Source: Arthrobotrys musiformis
Lineage: Eukaryota > Ascomycota > Orbiliomycetes > Orbiliales > Orbiliaceae
Assembly: GCA_036971715.1 (NCBI GenBank)
Contig: JAVHJL010000011.1
Span: 992,001 to 1,056,000, forward strand
Direction: 5' to 3'
Length of the DNA stretch: 64,000 nucleotides
In this document: piece by piece, positions 33,442 to 46,016 of the stretch
How the letters are laid out: each line of letters begins with the position of its first letter
Numbering within the stretch: position 1 is the stretch's first letter
Notes under the pieces: generated by a model
Seen by the model: the letters and a program-made list of their open reading frames with translations, nothing else
Databases searched by the model: none
What the model was told of the DNA's origin: nothing
Translations under genes and position numbers: made by a program

Positions 33442-34992
33442 TTACCTCTTCGCCTTGGCCTTGCCCTGTATGCCTGCCATCATCTCCTCCTATTCAACAT
33501 GTTAGTATGACGGACAAATTGGATGAAAGTATTGTATGAAATATCACTCACCCTTGTGATCAAATGGTCGATTCTCTCCAACAACCCCAAAAGCCCCTTC
33601 ATATTCCCACTCCACTCGTTCAAAATATCATTACTATCCCTCGGCTCCTTAAAGCTTACAACCCTTGCCGGCCTATCAATCCTGGCATAGACTGTCTTCT
33701 GAGTCACGAGCTTGCTCAAATAATTCTCGCTCTCATCTTCGCTCAAATCCAACAAGTTCTGCAGCCTCTCCATCGAAATGCGGGTATAGTACTTGGCAAT
33801 AACACGGACGTTATGCTCGATCACGCGTTTCCTCAAGTCCTCCCATCTAGTAACCGCCTTGGGATCCTTGCCACCCTCGGCGGAGAAGATGTCGCCGTCG
33901 AGGAGTTCGCTAGAATAAGTCTCTTCAATCCACTTCCATCTCATCAACTCGGATTTTGTGAAAAGGAGTAGAAGGTCGTTTTGCATGGGGACGCTCTGGA
34001 GTTTTGGAAGCTGTGAGATGCGGTGTAATAGATCGGACTGCTCGTTATCGTAAGGTGCGAGTAGGACGTAGTACACGAGACGTTTGAGCACTGCCTTCCA
34101 CTTCTCGGGGTCTTCTTTAACCTCTTCGGTATCATAGACCTCCCAGTAATGCTTGCACGCATCTAGATATTTATCGTCATTCTTGGCGAGGTTGATCTGC
34201 TGCTCGTAGTATCGCAATTTCAAGTCGGCAACCGTCTTGTCCTTTAGGAATCTAGTCGAGATCTTGCGGGAGAGAATTGCAGCTTGCATCCAGTCGCCCT
34301 TCTCGATACATAGACCGACTTGTTCCAAGATGAATTCGGTCTTTTCTCGGCGTTCCATGGAACCGAAAGTTTCGACCTGGAGTTCGCACAGGATTTCCGT
34401 GGCCGCTGTGAGGTCGCCCTGGGACTTCTTGATGGCCGAGAGGATGCGCGTTACCCTGGCGCGTTCGACTTCGACGAAGATCTGATGATAGCTAACTTAG
34501 CAGCGGGGCCTATAAATACAATCCCGGTAGATCGAGATATACATACCTTCCCCTCAGTCACAGTCCTCAAAGCCTCGATAACAGACAGCTTGGTATCAAC
34601 ATCCGGGGTATCATCCAAGAATCCCATAACAACCTGCACCATCTTCGTAACAGCCTGCTTCAGCTGACTGTGCTTCTTCGCCAGCAGCTGTACATTCTCA
34701 TTCATAAGTTTCCATTCTCCCGCGTCTTTGCATAGCGTGACGATGAGGACTAGAAGCCGTGATGTGGATTTTAGATCTGAGGATTGACGGGTCTGTTTTT
34801 CGAGGGCGAGGAGCTTTTCGATGGCGGCTTGGAGGTCGGTCTGCATGAACCGTTAGTACTAGTTTTAGGGGCCATTAGAAAAGGCAGATGTGGGATGATA
34901 CGCACTTTAGCAAGCTGTTCTATCTCCGGCAGCTGCTGGTCCAACGTCTCCGTCCAGTCCTTCTCAGGCTTCAAGTTGCTCTCTGACGACAT
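33442..34992 (-). CDS. RPN5: 26S proteasome regulatory subunit Rpn5 (PSMD12)
   Basis: Rpn5 is a PCI-domain subunit of the 19S lid; it scaffolds the Rpn11 deubiquitinase module. Exons complement(34906..34992), (34547..34840), (33552..34481) and (33442..33489) sum to 453 codons (452 aa), the usual length. A helical-repeat N-terminal half (AAIEKLLALEKQTR; AAILSRKISTRFLKD) is followed by the PCI part (RVIAKYYTRISMERLQNLLD, then LSKLVTQKTVYARIDRP) and a C-terminal helix (LLGLLERIDHLI). The last exon adds a short basic tail. It is head to head with VMA22, 403 bases apart. Confidence 0.95.
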
Positions 34993-35395
34993 CGTGTGAT
35001 AAGGGCTTCGGGAGGGGCGATATAGTCAAATTTAGTATTCTGTTCGCGATGGTACAAATCCGGACTGCGAGGATATGAAGGAGCCGGGTGGAAATGCGAT
35101 AAGTTGGTATGGTATGGTTGGAGGATGAGGTGGAGGACGCGGAGGGTAGCTTTGGGAAGTGGATGGCGTAGGTAATGCACCAGCCTCAAATTGGAGCTTC
35201 TGTCAGCCACACAGACATGGCCCAACAACACCAACGTTAAGCAACCTGCTCGTAGCTTCCATGTCGACGTATGCCGCAGGCATCCCCTCCAGAACATGAA
35301 CACGGCTGGATAACCACCTCGTGTTCGGCATATAATTCCTCAGATATTGGAAACCAGAACTCAGATAAGGCAATCCATCCATTGAATACCTAAAA
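34993..35395. promoter_or_regulatory. Bidirectional promoter region between RPN5 and VMA22
   Basis: The two start codons face away from each other across 403 bases, so both promoters must lie here or overlap neighbouring coding sequence. I could not assign a specific factor site, for example an Rpn4-like element, with confidence. Confidence 0.5.
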
Positions 35396-36368
35396 ATGGC
35401 GACACAAGAGGACTTAGATGAGCTTCAAGACAAACTCGATCTTTTAATCATCAGTTACCTCGACCTGTTCGACAAATACCAGGCTTCGAGAGCCGAGATT
35501 TCTCGCGCTTTATCAGATGTAAGGATCAGAACTCGCATTTTCATGCATTTGATTACACGCATTTATGTGATGTGATTCTGACATTGAGGTCTTTCACTGC
35601 AGGGGTTCTTTAATCTCGCGCAGGCGAATTTCAATGCGCCGAATAGAGGACGGTATGGGCAGGATATGTACGATAATCGAATGCAGGCTCTACGAGGAGT
35701 GTAAGTTAAATGCATCTTCAAAATTTCTACAACTTCACTTTTTAATAAACTGGGCATATAGCCGTATAGCCGTAGACGAGACCGATGTCACGGCATACAC
35801 ACTGACAGATCTAACCACACCGCCCGAGATCGAAAACTCAGAAAAAGTCGAATTGGAAACCTCCCCCAAACTCGACGGCTCAGAGCCCGAATCTGTCAAA
35901 GAAAAGGACTCCGGGCTTCTTGACCAAGCAAATTCCGACACGCCAGATGCAGACCCAGACGACAGCGAGGCCGCTTTAACCCTGGCCAATCCCAAAACCG
36001 ACCCCCTTCGTTGGTTTGGAATTCTTCGCCCTACGGCATTAGGATCTGCGCAGAAGAATTTCGTGCATAGCCTACCGCCTATCATGAAACTTGTTTCAAC
36101 ATTGAGTGATATTGAAAGCCACGAGAAAAGGATCCGAGATCTAAGGCATACGGTTAGAGGTATGCGGAAAGAGCTGGGAATTAATCTGGACGATGAGCCT
36201 GCTGAAGAGCCCGCTGAAGAGCCCGTATTAATGCCTAGTTTGGAAAAGCTGTCAATCAGTAATAATACAGCAGGGGATGAAACTATCGATGGCGATCGTT
36301 CGGAGGGCACAACATCCGGTGAACGGCCGGATGAAGGGACCGAAAAGGTTATCAAGTCAACTGAATGA
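35396..36368 (+). CDS. VMA22: V-ATPase assembly factor Vma22 (CCDC115 family)
   Basis: Vma22 acts in the ER with Vma12 and Vma21 to assemble the membrane sector of the vacuolar H+-ATPase. Exons 35396-35518, 35603-35700 and 35762-36368 give 275 aa in phase. The N-terminal coiled coil (LDELQDKLDLLIISYLDL) and the family hallmark DPLRWFGIL followed by LGSAQKNF are clear. A C-terminal helix (LVSTLSDIESHEKRIRDLR) and a Glu/Pro-rich tail with a short EEPAEEPAEEP repeat complete it. The acidic linker between the two conserved parts is longer than in animals. Confidence 0.93.
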
Positions 36369-36978
36369 GGGCATGGGAATTTTTATCTCTATCGCGGGTC
36401 TACGGCTATGCATGGTATAGGTCTAACTAGCCGGGGGATCATGTATAGTATGTAAATTTATAAAGTTTAATAGATAAATTATTTCTTCGAGACAACGGAT
36501 AAAAAATATATAAACCGAGCAATATATGCATAATATCTGCAGCTATTCCACCGCTTAGCGTAGTCTAAGATAACTTGCGCTACGCTTATCTATCGGACAC
36601 AAAGACAATAGAGCTCAAAAGACAAAATATAGATACCAATCCTCCAATATATAATGCCAAAAGAAAATAGAAAAGGGAGAAAAGGGAGTAAGCTGTTATA
36701 GTGTACAATGGTATCCGAGAACTAAAAAAGTGAAATCCCCCAAAGGAAAAAAAAGTAAAAGAAAATGCTGAAAAGGATCGTTATTAAAATATCGCTCTGA
36801 TGATAAAACGGGTCTTAAAGGAATGTAAGAAATAGATAGCGAAAAAATTCGATGTGATAAACGCCGGTGTTGGTGGCTAATGATGTTTCGAAGGACATGC
36901 TTTTGAGTAAGGATAGGAGATTTGCCACGTAGGTTTGGAGGTGTTTGAAATTTCGGGGTGTTTGGGGGAGGGTTTGGT
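36369..36978. other. Convergent intergenic spacer
   Basis: 3' flanks of VMA22 and the EGF-type gene. A-rich; no gene seen. Confidence 0.6.
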
Positions 36979-39729
36979 TTAAACAAGGCCTCCAGGGATC
37001 TTATGCCTTCGGACTGTATGGCTATGGCTGATACCGGACTCTGATCGTTTATGCTTCAGTTTCGTAGATGGGCTACCAACGACCTTCTTGCCTCCGTCAG
37101 TCGAGATGCTCAATTTGGTCAAGTTGATTGCGATCGTGCTATCGACTCCGACAGTGCCGTAGTCTTGCCCATCTGCGAAGACGGTCCCGAGGTTTTCCCG
37201 CGCATCGACGGCCTGTCGCATTCCCTGCGTGCTAGCAAGATACAAAACCGCCACTCTTGCAAAGTCTACAACGTTCTCATCGAGAGCGACCCCGCTGGAT
37301 GCTGTGTTGATTTTAGAATCCGACGTAGTACCAGGAGGGCTTGTCCTGCCATTTAACATGACGAGAGCGTTTTGCAAAGCGCATGTAGTGTTAGTTGACG
37401 AAAATGTACTTGCGAGGGTTGCTGAGTCGATGGGGACGCTAAATTTGGATTGCGAAATCCCTAGAAGCCTTGGGATAGCAAGTCCGAGTGATACGTTTCT
37501 GCTAATAGGACCGCCACTCGTTGTTTCTTGGATGAGCATCGTCGTGCAAGCCGGGTCATTGGATTGTGCACAGTTGGCGCCGAAGAACTCATTCGTGCAG
37601 ACGCACATGCACTGGCCATTCTCTACACTCGCCAACCCACCGTTCAAACACGGGTTCGTCTTTGAGCACGTATCAGCTGTAATTGAGGCAGTGGCCTTTC
37701 CTTTGTCCTTGCTTAATGCTACGAGCTGAACGGGAAGAATAACAGCGGCTGTTGCGACAACGATTGCGAGGAGGACCAGTAAAATGAAGGCCCACAACGG
37801 GAGACCGCAGATCTTACGTTTCCGCCGAATTTCGGATGTTTCTTCACTCTGCAGATATGCAAAGTCTCCAGGAAGCGGCCAAGCCGTGCCTCGGCTTGAT
37901 AGGCGCCGGGAGGATGCTAGTGGCGGTGGGAAAGAGGCGAGGATATCTGAAAGGGATTCTTGGTATCGACCATGACCATGGCCGTGGCCATTCATGTTTG
38001 AAGTATCCGTACTCATCATGCTAGGTGCTCGACTGCCTTCCCATCTGCTGTCTGGCCGTGCTCCAGTCTCGAGGACTGCAGCCAGCTTGGTTGCTCGTCT
38101 TATCAATTCTGGCAAGCTGGTCAGACTGCCTCTCGCTTCCGCCTCCCTAACGGCGTCTATATTAAGTCTTGGCGGTCGAGGTCGGTTAAGGGCTGGCTGC
38201 GGGATAGATAGGTTTGCACCTAGCGGACCAGTAGCTACGGAAGGGCTCTGGCTTCCTTTACGGGCATGCATCGTGGTATAATTCTCTTCGGGCGAACTTT
38301 TCCCGCTGGGAATACGCAGAGGCTTTGGAGCCATATCTGAAGAATTACTCCTCGTACTTATTGCCGACAACCTCTGCCAAAATCCAATTTTTGGAGGTGG
38401 CTGTAGATCATCAAAGTCTTCCATCTGGTTCCCAATCGGTTGAGAAGCCATCATCGTCTTCTCCGACTTCCCTGTCATCTTTTGTTCAAGCTTCAAGGAA
38501 GCCATGCTACCACCACGTTTCCCGTGGCTGTGCGAGTTGTTGGTCAAGTCGCTCTTCGAGGACTTTGACCTCAAATCGGACTTTTCCGAGGACTTTTCCG
38601 AGGACCTATCCGATGACCTTTCTGAAGATCTTTCCGTTGATCTAGCTCGAACATTTGTTAATTTTGGCTTTTGTTTTCGGCCCATGCTAGCTTGTCGGAC
38701 CAAAGTCGCGCCCTCATCGAAGTCCTCGTAGTCATTACCCCGGCTCTTGTTGCTACCCTTCGATATCGAAGATGCATCACTCATCAATTCCTCGTTTGAG
38801 GCAGGTATCCAAAGCCCTCCTACGGGGGAACCCCAGCTTGAGGGTATTACATGGGAGGAGGCATAGGAGTTGTGAGCATTGCGACCGTAGTCAGATGCCT
38901 CCTCAGGGATCGTAGAGACATATGATACTTGCGAATAGTGTGAGGATGCGGCATGGCCCCGTTTCCCTGCAACGGCAGAGTTCGTACTCGACGCTGAGGT
39001 CCTCGAACCCCTGCCAACATTGTGGAAAGGTGCTAGGTTTTGTGGCTGAACGGGAGGAAAGTGAGGTCCATTGGGAGTATGTTGGTTAGTTGTGCTGGGC
39101 GAAGGGGCCTCGAAGCCGATCATAATCGACCGTGCCCTCATCTCGTCGAACTCGGCGTCCTCATCCGCTTCTAGTGGAGGACTATATCGGCCAAGACCAG
39201 GACTAGCGACGCTTTGACTTAAATGTCGACTAGATCTTGATTGATTTTGTGATTGCTGATATTGTTGTACTGCTTGTTGCTGTCGATAGTATTCTGCGTT
39301 TCCTGAAGACGAAGGATTAACCGGAAATCGAGGCCTTGATGCAGACTGTGGGGATTGCGACTGTAATTGAGGCTGCGGCTGCGGTCCAAGTATGAGGGAC
39401 CTTCGAGCACCCGAACGTCCAGTACGACCCGACGATCGACCAGATGCTGCAGACTGGTCTCGAGAATCCCGTTTTCTTGAAACATCAGGAGTCGCCCCAC
39501 TTTTCGTATATACTGGAAACTCAGGCAAGCCGCCATATTCTTGAGAAGGTAGAGGTACCGCGTACGAATCATCTTCAATATAGCTCCCCTTGCGCATATG
39601 TCTAGGATCTATGCCGCCATTGACCACCCTCAACGCCCGAGGCGAGTGGTCTTCATATATAGGATCCTCGTCTAGAGGGTCAAGTGTATTTTTGGACTGG
39701 TCGTAGGACCGCCTTGTGAAATTCTGCAT
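36979..39729 (-). CDS. Single-pass membrane protein with EGF-like domain and long disordered N terminus, 916 aa
   Basis: Single exon. The first roughly 640 residues are Ser/Gln/Pro-rich and probably disordered, with charged repeats such as SSERSSDRSSEKSSEKSD. A basic stop-transfer stretch precedes a strong membrane segment at about residues 640-670 (PLWAFILLVLLAIVVATAAV). After it comes an EGF-like module with six cysteines (CSKTNPCLNGG, then CMCVCTNEFFGANC; about residues 680-715) and a Ser/Thr-rich domain of about 200 residues. Without a signal peptide it is likely type II, with the EGF part outside the cell or in the lumen. Similar architectures occur in Pezizomycotina, but I know no assigned function. 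Phosphorylation-rich tails of this kind suggest cell-surface signalling or wall sensing (inference). Confidence 0.88.
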   Translation of the reverse strand: MQNFTRRSYDQSKNTLDPLDEDPIYEDHSPRALRVVNGGIDPRHMRKGSYIEDDSYAVPLPSQEYGGLPEFPVYTKSGATPDVSRKRDSRDQSAASGRSSGRTGRSGARRSLILGPQPQPQLQSQSPQSASRPRFPVNPSSSGNAEYYRQQQAVQQYQQSQNQSRSSRHLSQSVASPGLGRYSPPLEADEDAEFDEMRARSIMIGFEAPSPSTTNQHTPNGPHFPPVQPQNLAPFHNVGRGSRTSASSTNSAVAGKRGHAASSHYSQVSYVSTIPEEASDYGRNAHNSYASSHVIPSSWGSPVGGLWIPASNEELMSDASSISKGSNKSRGNDYEDFDEGATLVRQASMGRKQKPKLTNVRARSTERSSERSSDRSSEKSSEKSDLRSKSSKSDLTNNSHSHGKRGGSMASLKLEQKMTGKSEKTMMASQPIGNQMEDFDDLQPPPKIGFWQRLSAISTRSNSSDMAPKPLRIPSGKSSPEENYTTMHARKGSQSPSVATGPLGANLSIPQPALNRPRPPRLNIDAVREAEARGSLTSLPELIRRATKLAAVLETGARPDSRWEGSRAPSMMSTDTSNMNGHGHGHGRYQESLSDILASFPPPLASSRRLSSRGTAWPLPGDFAYLQSEETSEIRRKRKICGLPLWAFILLVLLAIVVATAAVILPVQLVALSKDKGKATASITADTCSKTNPCLNGGLASVENGQCMCVCTNEFFGANCAQSNDPACTTMLIQETTSGGPISRNVSLGLAIPRLLGISQSKFSVPIDSATLASTFSSTNTTCALQNALVMLNGRTSPPGTTSDSKINTASSGVALDENVVDFARVAVLYLASTQGMRQAVDARENLGTVFADGQDYGTVGVDSTIAINLTKLSISTDGGKKVVGSPSTKLKHKRSESGISHSHTVRRHKIPGGLV

Positions 39730-42700
39730 GTTGTAAGGTATTGACCAGGGTCTGTCCTAGAGAAAACCAAAGCGGAAACGGGAAAACCAGGATGCTGGAA
39801 AAGAGAGTGTCACGGAGTCGACGGGATCGTGCAGCCGCTTGTTGGAAAACGTGGGTGTCAACTCAATATCGATATCATTGTATATAAATCTGCAAGTGAC
39901 GAACATTTAGCTGAAGTTCTCTAACATTTTTTGCCGTCCGAAGATTCAAGATCGCGTATTATCGTCATCTCCGTCAAGAGCGAGGGAGAGCCAATGATAG
40001 AAGCAGAGGTACCATGGTACCTGTCGGCAAGGTTAAGGGCCCACGACGATATAGGAATCTGACCGTTTGAAACAACAGGGGAAGTGTTTTGTGTTGTATC
40101 ACGACCGACACCGGCCAACTTAATACACTTGACGATTTAAAGCAAGAGCCAATGCCAGAAAACTGTAAAAGATTGATTGATGATGTATTCGGGGTGCTTG
40201 AGGGACGCGCTCACCATCGATGCATGAGACAGTTCCGTGGTCCCACTCTGACGCTTTGGACTTCAAGATTTCCACAGCCAAATATCCCAGCCCTCTCAAA
40301 CCCCCAGAACGGCCACAGGGACTAGACTCGACTCAAGGCTGCTCGAGTGGCGACAGTCAAAATAGTTGAACTAGAGAGCCCAAACTTAAAAAAAATCTCT
40401 GATCCGAACCAAGACAGACTATGTGATTGAACAATGTTGATGTCGAAGTCGTGATGTCTGCGCAATTTGACGATGTCCGATGCCCTCCGCGCGACCGTAT
40501 TTCTTGAAATTAATTCCAATTTGAGCTCCGTTTTCAAAGAAAAATAACCGTCTGCGCGCGATGTCTTCTTAATGTCGTACCAAAAGTTCGATATCGTTCA
40601 GCGTGTATCCGGTACCCTTTGAAAGAATCCTCCTTGTCGATGATAATTAATCCAATCCGTCCGTGCAATAATTAGACTGAGATCCAGAGGCGCTGTTCCA
40701 CAGCTCCTTTCCCTTCACTTGAGTGATAGTCTGTCGTACTCAGTACGAATAAAACAAGAAAATGAATAAACGAATGTCGAGTGTAAGGAAAATGTAGAGA
40801 ACGCTCGCTGAAAGGAATGGATTCTATCCAAACTCAAAGGATAGAGAAAAAAAACACTTGGTGATACAAAGAGATCAGGCTGAAGAACCTCCAGTGTAGT
40901 TTTGTATGAGGCAGTCACTCGGATCCCATTGGCAAAGCAAAGACCCGATGGGCATCACACCTAAATTGTTACCGCCTTTCTCTCCTTATCTGTACCCCAT
41001 GCGGCTGGCGACACTTGACTAATCCCAATTCACACCAGCGTCGGTTGCTGCCAGGTCCATCTTGAATTTTTTGGCTATAAGACTGGCCTTTAAGTTTGTT
41101 CGGTTCCACACTACAAAGAGTTCTGAGGTAATATGGTAAAAGGGGGTCCGCCCTTGATTTCCGACACAACAGGAGTTTCGAACCCTTCCTTCGAGCAGGA
41201 GCCCCTGGCTCGCACCTGTGAACCGCCCATTGCCACTATGGAGATCTTGCCGATGAAGATAGGCTAAAACCCACGATTGTCTTTCGTACAATTCGAGGCG
41301 TCGAACTAGGCAGGTTCTTTACGTAGACGTCTCTGACTTTTGGAAATTTCCAGCGACCCTGCCCCGCCAAATGCAGGAATGAAGAATCTAAAAGGCTCTC
41401 TCGCCTGTCATCAGCACGTTTCCCTAAGACGTTTCCAGATACTTATCTGCAGCTTGATTTTAAATGGCATTCACGTGTGACGCTAACAATGGGGTCACGG
41501 CCTTCATTTCGAAGATTCCTTTCTCCACACCTTACCCGCATTTTGCACTCACTTGAGGCCGCCATTCCGAAACTGGTCCTGTCCGTTTAATCGTGACAGA
41601 TGAACTGCAGATTGCCCACCAAAAGCTGCCCCGCAGTTCTAGCGACAGCAAACGTTCGGGTCTGAAGCACAAACTGCCACGAAAAACTTTTTTAAACCCA
41701 CTCCGCCTCGACTCTTGAAGCATCTTTGAAGTTGTTTCGACATCAAATTCGGCCACTACCAAAGTTATCAGCCGCAGATATGCACAGAGTATTTGTGATC
41801 CGAGCTTCTTTGAAGGAGCTTTTCGATCGAACTTTCCATGGTCGAATCTCTGAGCTCCTATTCGAGATCCAGGCCGCCAGCGAACCGACAACCGAAATTA
41901 GCAGGCGCTTGGCAGGGTCAAGAGACCTGCAGCTCGACCAGGAGTGGAGTCATGATTGGGCCAACAGCCACAAACGTTTTCAGAGAACCCTTGCATGAAC
42001 AAAAGGGATAGTTACAAACGAGGGTCCAACGACGATCATAGAATGTTCGAAATATACCCCTCGCGCCAGTGATTCGTTCTAGTGTGGTATTGAAGTTGGC
42101 GACAACGGATGAGGTCACCCACAAAGACCATTGTGCGGATTGGTTAGACGAAGGAAGATGGTCGAATGAGGCTTCTAACTGTGTTCGAATATCATTCTCC
42201 AAGCAACCTCCTATTGTTCAAAGTTCGTGGCATGGTGCCACAGACAAACACCCTAAAATAGATCACGATCTCACAAACCCGCGGCTACTTTCGCAATTTG
42301 TGTTGTTCCCAAAAAATACAACATGATGACAATGTTGATATATATCATGTCGAGCTACGGCCTTTGTTGATATGTGATATTTCAGGCGAATAACCGAGTC
42401 GAGGGCTAAATGATTGCCTGTATGGACTCGGGGTAGTGTAAGCCGATGTATTGCTAATATCCCACAAGTTACCCTCAAGACAATTCGACGAAGCCGACAC
42501 TAGCCATCCCGCCTAGCTAAGGGTGACAATATATATTATCCAATCAGTACAGTGCAGCCAGACTCCCTGGTTTTATGAAGCGTATGTCAGTGCCCGCGAG
42601 TTGAGGTGATTTCTGCGCTATACAGAGCACATGCAGATCGGAATGAAAGAGGAATGAGAGCTCTAGTATCCTTAAAATCATCACCAAGAAGATTTGTCAG

Positions 42701-43232
42701 AACTGATTACGTTATTAGTATAGGCAAACAGTGCATCTGCTGACAAGTTGACCTCGCAAAGTGCGAATAGACGGAACGTCCGTGTGTTGCTTGGCATCTC
42801 CGATTTCGAGCTTTATATCCTGCGCGATATGCCCTACTACGAGTATATAAATGCTTAATACTATACAGTTATACACTAAACTCTCAGGCCCAGCCCAATT
42901 GCAAGCCTCTTGGCTTAGGCCAAGTCTTTCCCGTCTACGAACTTTAGTGTTACACAATCTAGTGATTCGCTCAAGTTGCTACTTTCGCCCAGGCGGCCCG
43001 CCAGGATCCCCTTTGAAGCTTCGCTATTCCTAAAACTTCAGGGCCTGAGACGCATCTGCACCGAAACGCAGAACTATAACTATGAAAATTGTTACTTCCT
43101 ATATTTGTCCTTCTTCTCTCCTTATCAGGACATTTCTTTATTTACTCCCACCATGACCCTTCACCTATCTTCTCAATCCATCATCTCACAATTTGCCCTT
43201 CTTTACGGAGTATATCAATTGTTTTATACGCC
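39730..43232. other. 3.5-kb region without a supported gene
   Basis: Short overlapping ORFs on both strands (for example minus 41019-41291 and 41532-41891) have no recognisable domain and no convincing splice joins. It could hold the remains of a decayed gene or element, but I cannot show it. Confidence 0.5.
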
Positions 43233-44230
43233 ATGGGATTATCCGATTTTGCAATCCGTCATAGCCCTGCAAACAATGAGGCCCCAATTTCCATCTTAAC
43301 TCCATACTCAAACATAATCCTCACAACATGCCTCTGCACACTTTTCTTGATAAAACATTACATCCTCGAACCGTACCTCCCACATGTATACTCCCATATG
43401 TGGGAACCAGCGCCGGAGGCTATCAAGCGCTCGCTTGTGACTCTCTATCTAGCGGTTCTAATCCGGGTGGCAATGGTGGCGATTGGGCTCTACCCAGTAA
43501 TCGCTCTTATCTTCGGATCGTCGAGGCTATCTGATCCCGTCGATATATTTGGAGGAAGGGTGACTATGGGGGATTGTATAGCTATTTCTATGAACATTTT
43601 ACCAAGTTTTTATCTATTTGAGATAATACATCGATCGAGGCTTTCGATTGTTACTTGGATGCACCACGTGGGGTCTATATTTGCCGCTCAGAGTACTCTT
43701 ACTCTCGTCACTCATGGTGCTGCGGGTGCACGGTATCAGTTCCTTGTGATCACTGTCTGGGGTAAGTTTTACATCTTCCTTGTTTAAATATTGTTAATAT
43801 ATATCCTTATGTTTGTTGCTCAATTGAATACCAACATCAATGTGATTGGATAGGATTCTTCGACGTCATCATGGAAATCGCTCCAATTTTTGCATTAATC
43901 CGATTACGGGTAGTCCGAGGCGACCATGACCACCTCTGTTTCGTCTTCAAAATTACCGCGGCATGGGTTTTTATTCTCAACAACATACAGAGCATGTTGG
44001 TCGCCTATCTACTCTGGGTGATCTGGGACGATTGGGTGTTGGTTTTCAAAATTGTGACACCGTTGGCGTATGTATTATTTACGACGACGCAGTGGCAGCA
44101 AGCATACCTATATGTGCAGTTGATGAGGAAGGAGTTAAATCAGAAGCTAAGGAAGATAGCGCTGAAAGAGGTCGAGGGACACCCGTTGACACCTGAGGAG
44201 GAAAAAGAAAAGGAAAAGAAAAGCAATTAA
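43233..44230 (+). CDS. TLC-domain-like multi-pass membrane protein, 301 aa
   Basis: Exons 43233-43761 and 43854-44230 join in phase. The ATG at 43233 is preferred over upstream codons because the sequence before it looks non-coding. About six hydrophobic segments are visible, with the paired histidines WMHHVGSI in the middle and a charged C-terminal tail (EEEKEKEKKSN). The His pair followed by a small-residue segment is typical of the TRAM-LAG1-CLN8 (TLC) fold, whose members act in lipid synthesis or sensing. Assignment to a subfamily is not possible. The tail lacks a clear KKxx retention signal. Confidence 0.75.
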
Positions 44231-44957
44231 TTTGCGGACAGTTTTACGGTAGGGTATAGTCCGGGGCGACGAGGCAATAGTCCGGGTAAGGTAGGGCTTT
44301 TTGGAGTGTTTAATATTAGCCTCCGTGTCGTTTAATTTTCTTACTTCTTTAGAACAGAAATTGAACTTTTAATTATCATTAATACAAGAATTGGGTTACA
44401 AGTCGGCTGTCCAATTCTTAAATCTATACCTTACAAGCCTAATAGATACTTAATGCGCATATGCAGGTGGAGATTTAGAGATGGCCTAGCACCTAGCAAC
44501 TTATGTTGCGCAATTACCCGTCGTTTAATCTGGAGTTAGGGTTTCAAATCCCGCCAGACCATCGAATCCAAATCCAAGCATATGTAAGCCACATGCACAA
44601 TTGCACGATGTTGCACAAAGGACCACAGGATCCAAGCCGATAGCTCATACACAAATCGCTGCGAGATAAAACCCAATGGCTTCAGAACTAATAGCTGCAC
44701 ATATACAGCACACCTAACGTTTGTATCACCCCAAACAACATTTGTGAAATTTACTGCTTTAAATTGCGGTATATAATATAAGTACATATCTACATTTCTT
44801 AAGCTGCAAAGCCCAATATACATGCATGTACACAACCAAGGCAAAGCTGAAATATCAAACTTCGGCTCTCAAAGAAAATTTATGTACAGGAAGGCGGTGC
44901 CTCCCACCAACGTTGGAACAGCCAACGATGTGCAAAACTCCTTGCGTTATTAAATTT
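44231..44957. other. Convergent intergenic spacer
   Basis: 3' flanks of the TLC-like gene and the pectate lyase; nothing else supported. Confidence 0.55.
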
Positions 44958-46016
44958 TTAGCCAGAGCAAGTGCCGGCCTTTGTGGGCTCACAGCCACCA
45001 GCGCATCCGTTGTAACCCTGGCATTTAACCTTGGCGTCGGAGCAGACGTTCTTGAGGGTGGCGGTATCGCCGTAGTTGAAGTTGATGCCGGCGAGCTCAC
45101 CGCCGTTCTTGGCGGTAACACCCTCGATGTAGACGTTACGCTTGCATTGCTTGGAGCACTGTGAATTGATAGATACGTTAGTCTTCAATCCCTGCCGATA
45201 ATATGAGAACTGATGATAGCAAACTTACGTTTCCGCAAGACCTGTAGAGCTTGCCGTAGTCCTCAACGTAGTAGTTGATAATGTTGACAGTACCGCAACC
45301 GTTATGTTGGACGACCTAGGTCCAAAAAAATTGTTTAAAATTGTATCCTCAAGCTTTATTTTTGCATATGGGCTTACTAACCTTGTCGGAAGCGTGGTAA
45401 GCACCACCTCCAATAATCCAGGTGTGATCTCCAGCCTTGTCGTTCTTGACTGAAAGTCGAACGGCGTTAGTCAATCGCGCTGAAGACGAAATATAGAAAG
45501 CTCAGAAAATACCTGTAATAGCGTCTTCGCAGACATCCTCAAACCTATAGTAGCGGTATTAGACATAACTCAAAAGGCCCCAAGCGGTCCAGCGGGCGGG
45601 AAAACGTACCAAACGAACTCAAGAGTACAAGGGCCGTCGCAATGGACACCCTCAGCTTGGTTCTTGCCAATGATGGCATTCCTCAAGGTGGCTCCTTTTC
45701 TGAGCAAAAAGACGGCATCGGCATCACCTAATTAGATATCAATCACATATTAGCTTCAAGAGGCTTATACATTGGAAGGCGCCGCGCCAGTTGATGGTTC
45801 ATATTCACCTCCTTCGGCTTGTTCATTGCAAGCACCGCTTCCACGGTCAAACCTAGCCCAACCACCATCATAGACAGTTCCAGCTGGGACTTCAATGACC
45901 TTGCTGTTGGTCTTAGTCGATGTTGCCTTTGGAACACCACCAGTGTATCCCAAGCAGGCAAGAGTGGATGGGAGCATAGCCGCAAGGGCGACAAGCTTCA
46001 ATGTGCTGATTTGCAT
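44958..46016 (-). CDS. Secreted pectate lyase, polysaccharide lyase family 3
   Basis: PL3 enzymes cleave polygalacturonate by beta-elimination using calcium, attacking plant cell walls. Six exons, complement(45809..46016), (45610..45727), (45513..45544), (45382..45449), (45229..45315) and (44958..45158), sum to 238 codons with all phases matching (237 aa, normal length). A signal peptide (MQISTLKLVALAAMLPSTLA) is followed by the family core: GGDADAVFLL, NQAEGVHCDGPCTL, WFEDVCEDAIT, GGGAYHASDKVVQHNGCGTV and YVEDYGKLYRSCGNC. The conserved cysteines are present. The many tiny exons are unusual next to its neighbours. Confidence 0.95.

Noticed and set aside
41165..41235. Possible tRNA B-box (TTCGAACCC on the plus strand)
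   Set aside because: No cloverleaf could be formed around it.
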